Below are positions 46,979 through 62,846 of a DNA stretch of 64,000 nucleotides, in pieces. Source of the DNA: Dolomedes plantarius (lineage: Eukaryota > Arthropoda > Arachnida > Araneae > Dolomedidae); the NCBI GenBank assembly GCA_907164885.2, contig OU015501.1, positions 23,879,591-23,943,590 on the forward strand, written 5' to 3'. The stretch's first letter is position 1. The number at the start of each line of letters is the position of its first letter. Under the pieces are notes generated by a model. The model saw only the letters and a list, made by a program, of their open reading frames with translations. It searched no databases and was not told the DNA's origin. Position numbers and translations under genes: made by a program.

Positions 46979-48905
46979 TAAACATTTCTTCATTTAAGAC
47001 ATTGCCTACAATTAACATTTCTTCCTTACGAAGATTTAAGATATTGTGCATGAAAGAAATAATGCCTACAAATTGTTTTCCTTTTATTGTAAACAGCAAT
47101 TTTAGTTTTTGGAAATAACTGGCCCTAGGTACAATAGTGCTATTGTACCTAGGGCCATTTGTAATTTTTTTTAAATTTTAATACATGAAATGTTATATTT
47201 GAAAGGAAAGGAATTTTGAACGTTGTTTTTTCTAATGTTTTTATTAAATATAACATTCTCTAATTGTTAGAATAATCATTATTTCTAAATTCTTAAATAG
47301 TTTTAAGCTTGAATAATTTTTTTCTTTTAAATGTTTTGCTAAATTATTCAAATCTGGCGTATACTGAGTTGTTGAGTTCGTGGCAATTCACTTAAATGTT
47401 GATTACAGAAAAAAAGGGCTTGATATAAGAAAAATGACTTTAAAAAAATTCAGAGAACAATTTATAAAGCATTCTTGTGAAAAATGAAACGTTGATTCCA
47501 TGAGTCCCCAAAAAGGGAAAAGAAAGTGAAAGTCGCAGTTTGGCCACTTCTGTTGTATGACAACGAAGTGAGCTCAGTAAATATACTATCGAAAAATTGA
47601 AAAGAGCTGAAAGTAGCAGAGATTGATAGTTCATTTTCTTAAAATTTGTCTATTTCATCTACATATATTTGATAAAGATACATTTTTGTAAACTACTTTC
47701 TATGATATTTTTCTGAGACGAACATTTCAGGATCTGAAGGGGAGAGCGCATTACAGTGGAGTAAATACGATAAATTATTTTTACTTCCGGTTATATATTG
47801 CTACCCCTATGGAGGCATTATACGCATTCAATCACTACCGATAATTTATCAAAACTAAGTCATTTGTCCATGGTAAAATTCTTCGAACAAATACATGCCA
47901 AAAACCCCGTGCGTTCGATTGCATAGTTTCTCTAATGACCTATGCATTATCCTCTGAAATAGAATGTTTAAAATGCAAAAATGTACCGTATTTTTCGGAC
48001 CATAAGACGCACCTTTTTACATAAAAAATCGACTTAAAATTGGGGTGCGTCTTATGGTACGAAGGTAACATTAAAATAAAATGAAAATTTTATATTATAT
48101 ATTATATATATTTATTATATATATTTTATATATTAGATATATTTTTATTTTATTTATTTTTTATCTTTATTAAGTACGAAATTGAAAATATCTTTATGTA
48201 CCTAACAAAATATCAAACATTCTTTTCTAAAAATCCTCCCCTAAATTGGAAGTGCGTCTTATCGTCCGAAAAATACAGTATTTAAAAACTTGAACTGTTG
48301 ATTTTATTTATTTATATATAGGGGAAACTCTTGTACCTAGGGCCATCGTGTACCTAGGACCACCAGGTTTTATTTAAATAATTATTATTTTACAGCATTT
48401 TTACTCATTGGAGTGAGTGACAACACTGTTTCAAATCATAACAGCCATTTTGAATGAAAGCAAGAAAAAGCTATAGTTAAATAGAAAAGAAAGTCTTGAT
48501 TTGATGATCAAAACTAAATTTTTCACATCATTTTGAAGTCTTATTTTGTGAAAGTAAGTGCAAACTTATGTTTTAATGTATAGCAGATAATTTTTGCAAT
48601 CATTAAAGGAAAAAATGAAATACAAACAAAGTTTGGTTTCTGCAGGTCTTTAGCTATGGAAGCCATTTTTCCAAAAACAACATCTTGTACCTAGGGCCAT
48701 AATCATGTCTTATACCTAGGGACATGGCTTCTGGTACAAAAGAGGTGGACGAAAGCCTGGCAAGTGTAGAATTCTCACTGATACCCCCAAGAAAAATGAA
48801 ATTCAACCACAAAAATTGAAAAAAAGTAATTGTTAAAAAAAAAAATACGAAATCTGTGTTTGAAACAGAAAATTTATGTGGGATCATTAAGATGGAGATC
48901 ATTCA

Positions 48906-49304
48906 ATGGAGAAAAAAACATTAGAAAGTGATGATGAAACAACTGAGGAATCACTTGAAGTGATGGTCTCTTCAGATTCTGCGAGCAACGTAGATTCTCT
49001 AATAGCTGATCAAAGGCCTAGTGATGAACTTGAAAAGGAAGACTTCTGTTTGACAAAATTAGACGTGGGGAAAACTGAAGAATTTTTACATTGCAGAAGT
49101 AGTTGGCGTTACATATTATCTAAAAACCTGAAACGACTCAGTAAGGATTCAGATAAATTTTTGTATCAGAATGATACAGCTTATGTTATCAACAGAGATA
49201 ATGTTGTGTTTGAAGTGTCTGAACCAAAAACTGTTGGAGGCTCAGAATGCCAGTGCTTGTTACTTAATTTTGGGGTCAGTTTTGCGAATTACAATGTGGA
49301 ATAA
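48906..49304 (+). pseudogene. Transposase C-terminal ORF, copy 14
   Basis: Consensus protein. One synonymous change (GGT to GGG at codon 123) is the only silent difference noticed among the copies. Confidence 0.68.
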
Positions 49305-51229
49305 TAAACATTTCTTCATTTAAGACATTGCCTACAATTAACATTTCTTCCTTACGAAGATTTAAGATATTGTGCATGAAAGAAATAATGCCTACAAATT
49401 GTTTTCCTTTTATTGTAAACAGCAATTTTAGTTTTTGGAAATAACTGGCCCTAGGTACAATAGTGCTATTGTACCTAGGGCCATTTGTAATTTTTTTTAA
49501 ATTTTAATACATGAAATGTTATATTTGAAAGGAAAGGAATTTTGAACGTTGTTTTTTCTAATGTTTTTATTAAATATAACATTCTCTAATTGTTAGAATA
49601 ATCATTATTTCTAAATTCTTAAATAGTTTTAAGCTTGAATAATTTTTTTCTTTTAAATGTTTTGCTAAATTATTCAAATCTGGCGTATACTGAGTTGTTG
49701 AGTTCGTGGCAATTCACTTAAATGTTGATTACAGAAAAAAAGGGCTTGATATAAGAAAAATGACTTTAAAAAAATTCAGAGAACAATTTATAAAGCATTC
49801 TTGTGAAAAATGAAACGTTGATTCATGAGTCCCCAAAAAGGGAAAAGAAAGTGAAAGTCGCAGTTTGGCCACTTCTGTTGTATGACAACGAAGTGAGCTC
49901 AGTAAATATACTATCGAAAAATTGAAAAGAGCTGAAAGTAGCAGAGATTGATAGTTCATTTTCTTAAAATTTGTCTATTTCATCTACATATATTTGATAA
50001 AGATACATTTTTGTAAACTACTTTCTATGATATTTTTCTGAGACGAACATTTCAGGATCTGAAGGGGAGAGCGCATTACAGTGGAGTAAATACGATAAAT
50101 TATTTTTACTTCCGGTTATATATTGCTACCCCTATGGAGGCATTATACGCATTCAATCACTACCGATAATTTATCAAAACTAAGTCATTTGTCCATGGTA
50201 AAATTCTTCGAACAAATACATGCCAAAAACCCCGTGCGTTCGATTGCATAGTTTCTCTAATGACCTATGCATTATCCTCTGAAATAGAATGTTTAAAATG
50301 CAAAAATGTACCGTATTTTTCGGACCATAAGACGCACCGTTTTACATAAAAAATCGACTTAAAATTGGGGTGCGTCTTATGGTACGAAGGTAACATTAAA
50401 ATAAAATGAAATTTTTATAATATATATTATATATATTTATTATATATATTTTATATATTAGATATATTTTTATTTTATTTATTTTTTATCTTTATTAAGT
50501 ACGAAATTGAAAATATCTTTATGTACCTAACAAAATATCAAACATTCTTTTCTAAAAATCCTCCCCTAAATTTGAAGTGCGTCTTATCGTCCGAAAAATA
50601 CAGTATTTAAAAACTTGAACTGTTGATTTTATTTATTTATATATAGGGGAAACTCTTGTACCTAGGGCCATCGTGTACCTAGGACCACCAGGTTTTATTT
50701 AAATAATTATTATTTTACAGCATTTTTACTCATTGGAGTGAGTGACAACACTGTTTCAAATCATAACAGCCATTTTGAATGAAAGCAAGAAAAAGCTATA
50801 GTTAAATAGAAAAGAAAGTCTTGATTTGATGATCAAAACTAAATTTTTCACATCATTTTGAAGTCTTATTTTGTGAAAGTAAGTGCAAACTTATGTTTTA
50901 ATGTATAGCAGATAATTTTTGCAATCATTAAAGGAAAAAATGAAATACAAACAAAGTTTGGTATCTGCAGGTCTTTAGCTATGGAAGCCATTTTTCCAAA
51001 AACAACATCTTGTACCTAGGGCCATAATCATGTCTTATACCTAGGGACATGGCTTCTGGTACAAAAGAGGTGGACGAAAGCCTGGCAAGTGTAGAATTCT
51101 CACTGATACCCCCAAGAAAAATGAAATTCAACCACAAAAATTGAAAAAAGTAATTGTTAAAAAAAAAAATACGAAATCTGTGTTTGAAACAGAAAATTTA
51201 TGTGGGATCATTAAGATGGAGATCATTCA

Positions 51230-51628
51230 ATGGAGAAAAAAACATTAGAAAGTGATGATGAAACAACTGAGGAATCACTTGAAGTGATGGTCTCTTCAGA
51301 TTCTGCGAGCAACGTAGATTCTCTAATAGCTGATCAAAGGCCTAGTGATGAACTTGAAAAGGAAGACTTCTGTTTGACAAAATTAGACGTGGGGAAAACT
51401 GAAGAATTTTTACATTGCAGAAGTAGTTGGCGTTACATATTATCTAAAAACCTGAAACGACTCAGTAAGGATTCAGATAAATTTTTGTATCAGAATGATA
51501 TAGCTTGTGTTATCAACAGAGATAATGTTGTGTTTGAAGTGTCTGAACCAAAAACTGTTGGAGGCTCAGAATGCCAGTGCTTGTTACTTAATTTTGGTGT
51601 CAGTTTTGCGAATTACAATGTGGAATAA
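51230..51628 (+). pseudogene. Transposase C-terminal ORF, copy 15
   Basis: Intact frame with two replacements close together, T91I and Y93C. Confidence 0.68.
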
Positions 51629-53553
51629 TAAACATTTCTTCATTTAAGACATTGCCTACAATTAACATTTCTTCCTTACGAAGATTTAAGATATTGTGCA
51701 TGAAAGAAATAATGCCTACAAATTGTTTTCCTTTTATTGTAAACAGCAATTTTAGTTTTTGGAAATAACTGGCCCTAGGTACAATAGTGCTATTGTACCT
51801 AGGGCCATTTGTAATTTTTTTTAAATTTTAATACATGAAATGTTATATTTGAAAGGAAAGGAATTTTGAACGTTGTTTTTTCTAATGTTTTTATTAAATA
51901 TAACATTCTCTAATTGTTAGAATAATCATTATTTCTAAATTCTTAAATAGTTTTAAGCTTGAATAATTTTTTTCTTTTAAATGTTTTGCTAAATTATTCA
52001 AATCTGGCGTATACTGAGTTGTTGAGTTCGTGGCAATTCACTTAAATGTTGATTACAGAAAAAAAGGGCTTGATATAAGAAAAATGACTTTAAAAAAATT
52101 CAGAGAACAATTTATAAAGCATTCTTGTGAAAAATGAAACGTTGATCCATGAGTCCCCAAAAAGGGAAAAGAAAGTGAAAGTCGCAGTTTGGCCACTTCT
52201 GTTGTATGACAACGAAGTGAGCTCAGTAAATATACTATCGAAAAATTGAAAAGAGCTGAAAGTAGCAGAGATTGATAGTTCATTTTCTTAAAATTTGTCT
52301 ATTTCATCTACATATATTTGATAAAAATACATTTTTGTAAACTACTTTCTATGATATTTTTCTGAGACGAACATTTCAGGATCTGAAGGGGAGAGCGCAT
52401 TACAGTGGAGTAAATACGATAAATTATTTTTACTTCCGGTTATATATTGCTACCCCTATGGAGGCATTATACGCATTCAATCACTTCCGATAATTTATCA
52501 AAACTAAGTCATTTGTCCATGGTAAAATTCTTCGAACAAATACATGCCAAAAACCCCGTGCGTTCGATTGCATAGTTTCTCTAATGACCTATGCATTATC
52601 CTCTGAAATAGAATGTTTAAAATGCAAAAATGTACCGTATTTTTCGGACCATAAGACGCACCTTTTTACATAAAAAATCGACTTAAAATTGGGGTGCGTC
52701 TTATGGTACGAAGGTAACATTAAAATAAAATGAAATTTTTATAATATATATTATATATATTTATTATATATATTTTATATATTAGATATATTTTTATTTT
52801 ATTTATTTTTTATCTTTATTAAGTACGAAATTGAAAATATCTTTATGTACCTAACAAAATATCAAACATTCTTTTCTAAAAATCCTCCCCTAAATTGGAA
52901 GTGCGTCTTATCGTCCGAAAAATACAGTATTTAAAAACTTGAACTGTTGATTTTATTTATTTATATATAGGGGAAACTCTTGTACCTAGGGCCATCGTGT
53001 ACCTAGGACCACCAGGTTTTATTTAAATAATTATTATTTTACAGCATTTTTACTCATTGGAGTGAGTGACAACACTGTTTCAAATCATAACAGCCATTTT
53101 GAATGAAAGCAAGAAAAAGCTATAGTTAAATAGAAAAGAAAGTCTTGATTTGATGATCAAAACTAAATTTTTCACATCATTTTGAAGTCTTATTTTGTAA
53201 AAGTAAGTGCAAACTTATGTTTTAATGTATAGCAGATAATTTTTGCAATCATTAAAGGAAAAAATGAAATACAAACAAAGTTTGGTTTCTGCAGGTCTTT
53301 AGATATGGAAGCCATTTTTCCAAAAACAACATCTTGTACCTAGGGCCATAATCATGTCTTATACCTAGGGACATGGCTTCTGGTACAAAAGAGGTGGACG
53401 AAAGCCTGGCAAGTGTAGAATTCTCACTGATACCCCCAAGAAAAATGAAATTCAACCACAAAAATTGAAAAAAGTAATTGTTAAAAAAAAAAATACGAAA
53501 TCTGTGTTTGAAACAGAAAATTTATGTGGGATCATTAAGATGGAGATCATTCA

Positions 53554-53952
53554 ATGGAGAAAAAAACATTAGAAAGTGATGATGAAACAACTGAGGAATC
53601 ACTTGAAGTGATGGTCTCTTCAGATTCTGCGAGCAACGTAGATTCTCTAATAGCTGATCAAAGGCCTAGTGATGAACTTGAAAAGGAAGACTTCTGTTTG
53701 ACAAAATTAGACGTGGGGAAAACTGAAGAATTTTTACATTGCAGAAGTAGTTGGCGTTACATATTATCTAAAAACCTGAAACGACTCAGTAAGGATTCAG
53801 ATAAATTTTTGTATCAGAATGATACAGCTTATGTTATCAACAGAGATAATGTTGTGTTTGAAGTGTCTGAACCAAAAACTGTTGGAGGCTCAGAATGCCA
53901 GTGCTTGTTACTTAATTTTGGTGTCAGTTTTGCGAATTACAATGTGGAATAA
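53554..53952 (+). pseudogene. Transposase C-terminal ORF, copy 16
   Basis: Consensus 132-codon frame, intact. Confidence 0.68.
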
Positions 53953-55876
53953 TAAACATTTCTTCATTTAAGACATTGCCTACAATTAACATTTCTTCCT
54001 TACGAAGATTTAAGATATTGTGCATGAAAGAAATAATGCCTACAAATTGTTTTCCTTTTATTGTAAACAGCAATTTTAGTTTTTGGAAATAACTGGCCCT
54101 AGGTACAATAGTGCTATTGTACCTAGGGCCATTTGTAATTTTTTTTAAATTTTAATACATGAAATGTTATATTTGAAAGGAAAGGAATTTTGAACGTTGT
54201 TTTTTCTAATGTTTTTATTAAATATAACATTCTCTAATTGTTAGAATAATCATTATTTCTAAATTCTTAAATAGTTTTAAGCTTGAATAATTTTTTTCTT
54301 TTAAATGTTTTGCTAAATTATTCAAATCTGGCGTATACTGAGTTGTTGAGTTCGTGGCAATTCACTTAAATGTTGATTACAGAAAAAAAGGGCTTGATAT
54401 AAGAAAAATGACTTTAAAAAAATTCAGAGAACAATTTATAAAGCATTCTTGTGAAAAATGAAACGTTGATCCATGAGTCCCCAAAAAGGGAAAAGAAAGT
54501 GAAAGTCGCAGTTTGGCCACTTCTGTTGTATGACAACGAAGTGAGCTCAGTAAATATACTATCGAAAAATTGAAAAGAGCTGAAAGTAGCAGAGATTGAT
54601 AGTTCATTTTCTTAAAATTTGTCTATTTCATCTACATATATTTGATAAAGATACATTTTTGTAAACTACTTTCTATGATATTTTTCTGAGACGAACATTT
54701 CAGGATCTGAAGGGGAGAGCGCATTACAGTGGAGTAAATACGATAAATTATTTTTACTTCCGGTTATATATTGCTACCCCTATGGAGGCATTATACGCAT
54801 TCAATCACTACCGATAATTTATCAAAACTAAGTCATTTGTCCATGGTAAAATTCTTCGAACAAATACATGCCAAAAACCCCGTGCGTTCGATTGCATAGT
54901 TTCTCTAATGACCTATGCATTATCCTCTGAAATAGAATGTTTAAAATGCAAAAATGTACCGTATTTTTCGGACCATAAGACGCACCTTTTTACATAAAAA
55001 ATCGACTTAAAATTGGGGTGCGTCTTATGGTACGAAGGTAACATTAAAATAAAATGAAATTTTATAATATATATTATATATATTTATTATATATATTTTA
55101 TATATTAGATATATTTTTATTTTATTTATTTTTTATCTTTATTAAGTACGAAATTGAAAATATCTTTATGTACCTAACAAAATATCAAACATTCTTTTCT
55201 AAAAATCCTCCCCTAAATTGGAAGTGCGTCTTATCGTCCGAAAAATACAGTATTTAAAAACTTGAACTGTTGATTTTATTTATTTATATATAGGGGAAAC
55301 TCTTGTACCTAGGGCCATCGTGTACCTAGGACCACCAGGTTTTATTTAAATAATTATTATTTTACAGCATTTTTACTTATTGGAGTGAGTGACAACACTG
55401 TTTCAAATCATAACAGCCATTTTGAATGAAAGCAAGAAAAAGCTATAGTTAAATAGAAAAGAAAGTCTTGATTTGATGATCAAAACTAAATTTTTCACAT
55501 CATTTTGAAGTCTTATTTTGTAAAAGTAAGTGCAAACTTATGTTTTAATGTATAGCAGATAATTTTTGCAATCATTAAAGGAAAAAATGAAATACAAACA
55601 AAGTTTGGTTTCTGCAGGTCTTTAGATATGGAAGCCATTTTTCCAAAAACAACATCTTGTACCTAGGGCCATAATCATGTCTTATACCTAGGGACATGGC
55701 TTCTGGTACAAAAGAGGTGGACGAAAGCCTGGCAAGTGTAGAATTCTCACTGATACCCCCAAGAAAAATGAAATTCAACCACAAAAATTGAAAAAAGTAA
55801 TTGTTAAAAAAAAAAATACGAAATCTGTGTTTGAAACAGAAAATTTATGTGGGATCATTAAGATGGAGATCATTCA

Positions 55877-56275
55877 ATGGAGAAAAAAACATTAGAAAGT
55901 GATGATGAAACAACTGAGGAATCACTTGAAGTGATGGTCTCTTCAGATTCTGCGAGCAACGTAGATTCTCTAATAGCTGATCAAAGGCCTAGTGATGAAC
56001 TTGAAAAGGAAGACTTCTGTTTGACAAAATTAGACGTGGGGAAAACTGAAGAATTTTTACATTGCAGAAGTAGTTGGCGTTACATATTATCTAAAAACCT
56101 GAAACGACTCAGTAAGGATTCAGATAAATTTTTGTATCAGAATGATACAGCTTATGTTATCAACAGAGATAATGTTGTGTTTGAAGTGTCTGAACCAAAA
56201 ACTGTTGGAGGCTCAGAATGCCAGTGCTTGTTACTTAATTTTGGTGTCAGTTTTGCGAATTACAATGTGGAATAA
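55877..56275 (+). pseudogene. Transposase C-terminal ORF, copy 17
   Basis: Consensus 132-codon frame, intact. Confidence 0.68.
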
Positions 56276-58199
56276 TAAACATTTCTTCATTTAAGACATT
56301 GCCTACAATTAACATTTCTTCCTTACGAAGATTTAAGATATTGTGCATGAAAGAAATAATGCCTACAAATTGTTTTCCTTTTATTGTAAACAGCAATTTT
56401 AGTTTTTGGAAATAACTGGCCCTAGGTACAATAGTGCTATTGTACCTAGGGCCATTTGTAATTTTTTTTAAATTTTAATACATGAAATGTTATATTTGAA
56501 AGGAAAGGAATTTTGAACGTTGTTTTTTCTAATGTTTTTATTAAATATAACATTCTCTAATTGTTAGAATAATCATTATTTCTAAATTCTTAAATAGTTT
56601 TAAGCTTGAATAATTTTTTTCTTTTAAATGTTTTGCTAAATTATTCAAATCTGGCGTATACTGAGTTGTTGAGTTCGTGGCAATTCACTTAAATGTTGAT
56701 TACAGAAAAAAAGGGCTTGATATAAGAAAAATGACTTTAAAAAAATTCAGAGAACAATTTATAAAGCATTCTTGTGAAAAATGAAACGTTGATCCATGAG
56801 TCCCCAAAAAGGGAAAAGAAAGTGAAAGTCGCAGTTTGGCCACTTCTGTTGTATGACAACGAAGTGAGCTCAGTAAATATACTATCGAAAAATTGAAAAG
56901 AGCTGAAAGTAGCAGAGATTGATAGTTCATTTTCTTAAAATTTGTCTATTTCATCTACATATATTTGATAAAGATACATTTTTGTAAACTACTTTCTATG
57001 ATATTTTTCTGAGACGAACATTTCAGGATCTGAAGGGGAGAGCGCATTACAGTGGAGTAAATACGATAAATTATTTTTACTTCCGGTTATATATTGCTAC
57101 CCCTATGGAGGCATTATACGCATTCAATCACTACCGATAATTTATCAAAACTAAGTCATTTGTCCATGGTAAAATTCTTCGAACAAATACATGCCAAAAA
57201 CCCCGTGCGTTCGATTGCATAGTTTCTCTAATGACCTATGCATTATCCTCTGAAATAGAATGTTTAAAATGCAAAAATGTACCGTATTTTTCGGACCATA
57301 AGACACACCTTTTTACATAAAAAATCGACTTAAAATTGGGGTGCGTCTTATGGTACGAAGGTAACATTAAAATAAAATGAAAATTTTATATTATATATTA
57401 TATATATTTATTATATATATTTTATATATTAGATATATTTTTATTTTATTTATTTTTTATCTTTATTAAGTACGAAATTGAAAATATCTTTATGTACCTA
57501 ACAAAATATCAAACATTCTTTTCTAAAAATCCTCCCCTAAATTGGAAGTGCGTCTTATCGTCCGAAAAATACAGTATTTAAAAACTTGAACTGTTGATTT
57601 TATTTATTTATATATAGGGGAAACTCTTGTACCTAGGGCCATCGTGTACCTAGGACCACCAGGTTTTATTTAAATAATTATTATTTTACAGCATTTTTAC
57701 TCATTGGAGTGAGTGACAACACTGTTTCAAATCATAACAGCCATTTTGAATGAAAGCAAGAAAAAGCTATAGTTAAATAGAAAAGAAAGTCTTGATTTGA
57801 TGATCAAAACTAAATTTTTCACATCATTTTGAAGTCTTATTTTGTGAAAGTAAGTGCAAACTTATGTTTTAATGTATAGCAGATAATTTTTGCAATCATT
57901 AAAGGAAAAAATGAAATACAAACAAAGTTTGGTTTCTGCAGGTCTTTAGCTATGGAAGCCATTTTTCCAAAAACAACATCTTGTACCTAGGGCCATAATC
58001 ATGTCTTATACCTAGGGACATGGCTTCTGGTACAAAAGAGGTGGACGAAAGCCTGGCAAGTGTAGAATTCTCACTGATACCCCCAAGAAAAATGAAATTC
58101 AACCACAAAAATTGAAAAAAGTAATTGTTAAAAAAAAAATACGAAATCTGTGTTTGAAACAGAAAATTTATGTGGGATCATTAAGATGGAGATCATTCA

Positions 58200-58598
58200 A
58201 TGGAGAAAAAAACATTAGAAAGTGATGATGAAACAACTGAGGAATCACTTGAAGTGATGGTCTCTTCAGATTCTGCGAGCAACGTAGATTCTCTAATAGC
58301 TGATCAAAGGCCTAGTGATGAACTTGAAAAGGAAGACTTCTGTTTGACAAAATTAGACGTGGGGAAAACTGAAGAATTTTTACATTGCAGAAGTAGTTGG
58401 CGTTACATATTATCTAAAAACCTGAAACGACTCAGTAAGGATTCAGATAAATTTTTGTATCAGAATGATACAGCTTATGTTATCAACAGAGATAATGTTG
58501 TGTTTGAAGTGTCTGAACCAAAAACTGTTGGAGGCTCAGAATGCCAGTGCTTGTTACTTAATTTTGGTGTCAGTTTTGCGAATTACAATGTGGAATAA
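58200..58598 (+). pseudogene. Transposase C-terminal ORF, copy 18
   Basis: Consensus 132-codon frame, intact. Confidence 0.68.
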
Positions 58599-60523
58599 TA
58601 AACATTTCTTCATTTAAGACATTGCCTACGATTAACATTTCTTCCTTACGAAGATTTAAGATATTGTGCATGAAAGAAATAATGCCTACAAATTGTTTTC
58701 CTTTTATTGTAAACAGCAATTTTAGTTTTTGGAAATAACTGGCCCTAGGTACAATAGTGCTATTGTACCTAGGGCCATTTGTAATTTTTTTTAAATTTTA
58801 ATACATGAAATGTTATATTTGAAAGGAAAGGAATTTTGAACGTTGTTTTTTCTAATGTTTTTATTAAATATAACATTCTCTAATTGTTAGAATAATCATT
58901 ATTTCTAAATTCTTAAATAGTTTTAAGCTTGAATAATTTTTTTCTTTTAAATGTTTTGCTAAATTATTCAAATCTGGCGTATACTGAGTTGTTGAGTTCG
59001 TGGCAATTCACTTAAATGTTGATTACAGAAAAAAAGGGCTTGATATAAGAAAAATGACTTTAAAAAAATTCAGAGAACAATTTATAAAGCATTCTTGTGA
59101 AAAATGAAACGTTGATTCATGAGTCCCCAAAAAGGGAAAAGAAAGTGAAAGTCGCAGTTTGGCCACTTCTGTTGTATGACAACGAAGTGAGCTCAGTAAA
59201 TATACTATCGAAAAATTGAAAAGAGCTGAAAGTAGCAGAGATTGATAGTTCATTTTCTTAAAATTTGTCTATTTCATCTACATATATTTGATAAAGATAC
59301 ATTTTTGTAAACTACTTTCTATGATATTTTTCTGAGACGAACATTTCAGGATCTGAAGGGGAGAGCGCATTACAGTGGAGTAAATACGATAAATTATTTT
59401 TACTTCCGGTTATATATTGCTACCCCTATGGAGGCATTATACGCATTCAATCACTACCGATAATTTATCAAAACTAAGTCATTTGTCCATGGTAAAATTC
59501 TTCGAACAAATACATGCCAAAAACCCCGTGCGTTCGATTGCATAGTTTCTCTAATGACCTATGCATTATCCTCTGAAATAGAATGTTTAAAATGCAAAAA
59601 TGTACCGTATTTTTCGGACCATAAGACGCACCTTTTTACATAAAAAATCGACTTAAAATTGGGGTGCGTCTTATGGTACGAAGGTAACATTAAAATAAAA
59701 TGAAAATTTTATATTATATATTATATATATTTATTATATATATTTTATATATTAGATATATTTTTATTTTATTTATTTTTTATCTTTATTAAGTACGAAA
59801 TTGAAAATATCTTTATGTACCTAACAAAATATCAAACATTCTTTTCTAAAAATCCTCCCCTAAATTGGAAGTGCGTCTTATCGTCCGAAAAATACAGTAT
59901 TTAAAAACTTGAACTGTTGATTTTATTTATTTATATATAGGGGAAACTCTTGTACCTAGGGCCATCGTGTACCTAGGACCACCAGGTTTTATTTAAATAA
60001 TTATTATTTTACAGCATTTTTACTCATTGGAGTGAGTGACAACACTGTTTCAAATCATAACAGCCATTTTGAATGAAAGCAAGAAAAAGCTATAGTTAAA
60101 TAGAAAAGAAAGTCTTGATTTGATGATCAAAACTAAATTTTTCACATCATTTTGAAGTCTTATTTTGTAAAAGTAAGTGCAAACTTATGTTTTAATGTAT
60201 AGCAGATAATTTTTGCAATCATTAAAGGAAAAAATGAAATACAAACAAAGTTTGGTTTCTGCAGGTCTTTAGATATGGAAGCCATTTTTCCAAAAACAAC
60301 ATCTTGTACCTAGGGCCATAATCATGTCTTATACCTAGGGACATGGCTTCTGGTACAAAAGAGGTGGACGAAAGCCTGGCAAGTGTAGAATTCTCACTGA
60401 TACCCCCAAGAAAAATGAAATTCAACCACAAAAATTGAAAAAAGTAATTGTTAAAAAAAAAAATACGAAATCTGTGTTTGAAACAGAAAATTTATGTGGG
60501 ATCATTAAGATGGAGATCATTCA

Positions 60524-60922
60524 ATGGAGAAAAAAACATTAGAAAGTGATGATCAAACAACTGAGGAATCACTTGAAGTGATGGTCTCTTCAGATTCTGC
60601 GAGCAACGTAGATTCTCTAATAGCTGATCAAAGGCCTAGTGATGAACTTGAAAAGGAAGACTTCTGTTTGACAAAATTAGACGTGGGGAAAACTGAAGAA
60701 TTTTTACATTGCAGAAGTAGTTGGCGTTACATATTATCTAAAAACCTGAAACGACTCAGTAAGGATTCAGATAAATTTTTGTATCAGAATGATACAGCTT
60801 ATGTTATCAACAGAGATAATGTTGTGTTTGAAGTGTCTGAACCAAAAACTGTTGGAGGCTCAGAATGCCAGTGCTTGTTACTTAATTTTGGTGTCAGTTT
60901 TGCGAATTACAATGTGGAATAA
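60524..60922 (+). pseudogene. Transposase C-terminal ORF, copy 19
   Basis: Intact frame with one replacement, E11Q. Confidence 0.68.
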
Positions 60923-62846
60923 TAAACATTTCTTCATTTAAGACATTGCCTACAATTAACATTTCTTCCTTACGAAGATTTAAGATATTGTGCATGAAAG
61001 AAATAATGCCTACAAATTGTTTTTCTTTTATTGTAAACAGCAATTTTAGTTTTTGGAAATAACTGGCCCTAGGTACAATAGTGCTATTGTACCTAGGGCC
61101 ATTTGTAATTTTTTTAAATTTTAATACATGAAATGTTATATTTGAAAGGAAAGGAATTTTGAACGTTGTTTTTTCTAATGTTTTTATTAAATATAACATT
61201 CTCTAATTGTTAGAATAATCATTATTTCTAAATTCTTAAATAGTTTTAAGCTTGAATAATTTTTTTCTTTTAAATGTTTTGCTAAATTATTCAAATCTGG
61301 CGTATACTGAGTTGTTGAGTTCGTGGCAATTCACTTAAATGTTGATTACAGAAAAAAAGGGCTTGATATAAGAAAAATGACTTTAAAAAAATTCAGAGAA
61401 CAATTTATAAAGCATTCTTGTGAAAAATGAAACGTTGATTCATGAGTCCCCAAAAAGGGAAAAGAAAGTGAAAGTCGCAGTTTGGCCACTTCTGTTGTAT
61501 GACAACGAAGTGAGCTCAGTAAATATACTATCGAAAAATTGAAAAGAGCTGAAAGTAGCAGAGATTGATAGTTCATTTTCTTAAAATTTGTCTATTTCAT
61601 CTACATATATTTGATAAAGATACATTTTTGTAAACTACTTTCTATGATATTTTTCTGAGACGAACATTTCAGGATCTGAAGGGGAGAGCGCATTACAGTG
61701 GAGTAAATACGATAAATTATTTTTACTTCCGGTTATATATTGCTACCCCTATGGAGGCATTATACGCATTCAATCACTACCGATAATTTATCAAAACTAA
61801 GTCATTTGTCCATGGTAAAATTCTTCGAACAAATACATGCCAAAAACCCCGTGCGTTCGATTGCATAGTTTCTCTAATGACCTATGCATTATCCTCTGAA
61901 ATAGAATGTTTAAAATGCAAAAATGTACCGTATTTTTCGGACCATAAGACGCACCTTTTTACATAAAAAATCGACTTAAAATTGGGGTGCGTCTTATGGT
62001 ACGAAGGTAACATTAAAATAAAATGAAATTTTTATAATATATATTATATATATTTATTATATATATTTTATATATTAGATATATTTTTATTTTATTTATT
62101 TTTAATCTTTATTAAGTACGAAATTGAAAATATCTTTATGTACCTAACAAAATATCAAACATTCTTTTCTAAAAATCCTCCCCTAAATTGGAAGTGCGTC
62201 TTATCGTCCGAAAAATACAGTATTTAAAAACTTGAACTGTTGATTTTATTTATTTATATATAGGGGAAACTCTTGTACCTAGGGCCATCGTGTACCTAGG
62301 ACCACCAGGTTTTATTTAAATAATTATTATTTTACAGCATTTTTACTCATTGGAGTGAGTGACAACACTGTTTCAAATCATAACAGCCATTTTGAATGAA
62401 AGCAAGAAAAAGCTATAGTTAAATAGAAAAGAAAGTCTTGATTTGATGATCAAAACTAAATTTTTCACATCATTTTGAAGTCTTATTTTGTGAAAGTAAG
62501 TGCAAACTTATGTTTTAATGTATAGCAGATAATTTTTGCAATCATTAAAGGAAAAAATGAAATACAAACAAAGTTTGGTTTCTGCAGGTCTTTAGCTATG
62601 GAAGCCATTTTTCCAAAAACAACATCTTGTACCTAGGGCCATAATCATGTCTTATACCTAGGGACATGGCTTCTGGTACAAAAGAGGTGGACGAAAGCCT
62701 GGCAAGTGTAGAATTCTCACTGATACCCCCAAGAAAAATGAAATTCAACCACAAAAATTGAAAAAAGTAATTGTTAAAAAAAAAAATACGAAATCTGTGT
62801 TTGAAACAGAAAATTTATGTGGGATCATTAAGATGGACATCATTCA

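Noticed and set aside
39243..60431. Minus-strand frames of 69-90 codons containing MWLNFIFLGGISENSTLARL
   Set aside because: They are the reverse reading of the transposase linker segment and carry no own domain signature.
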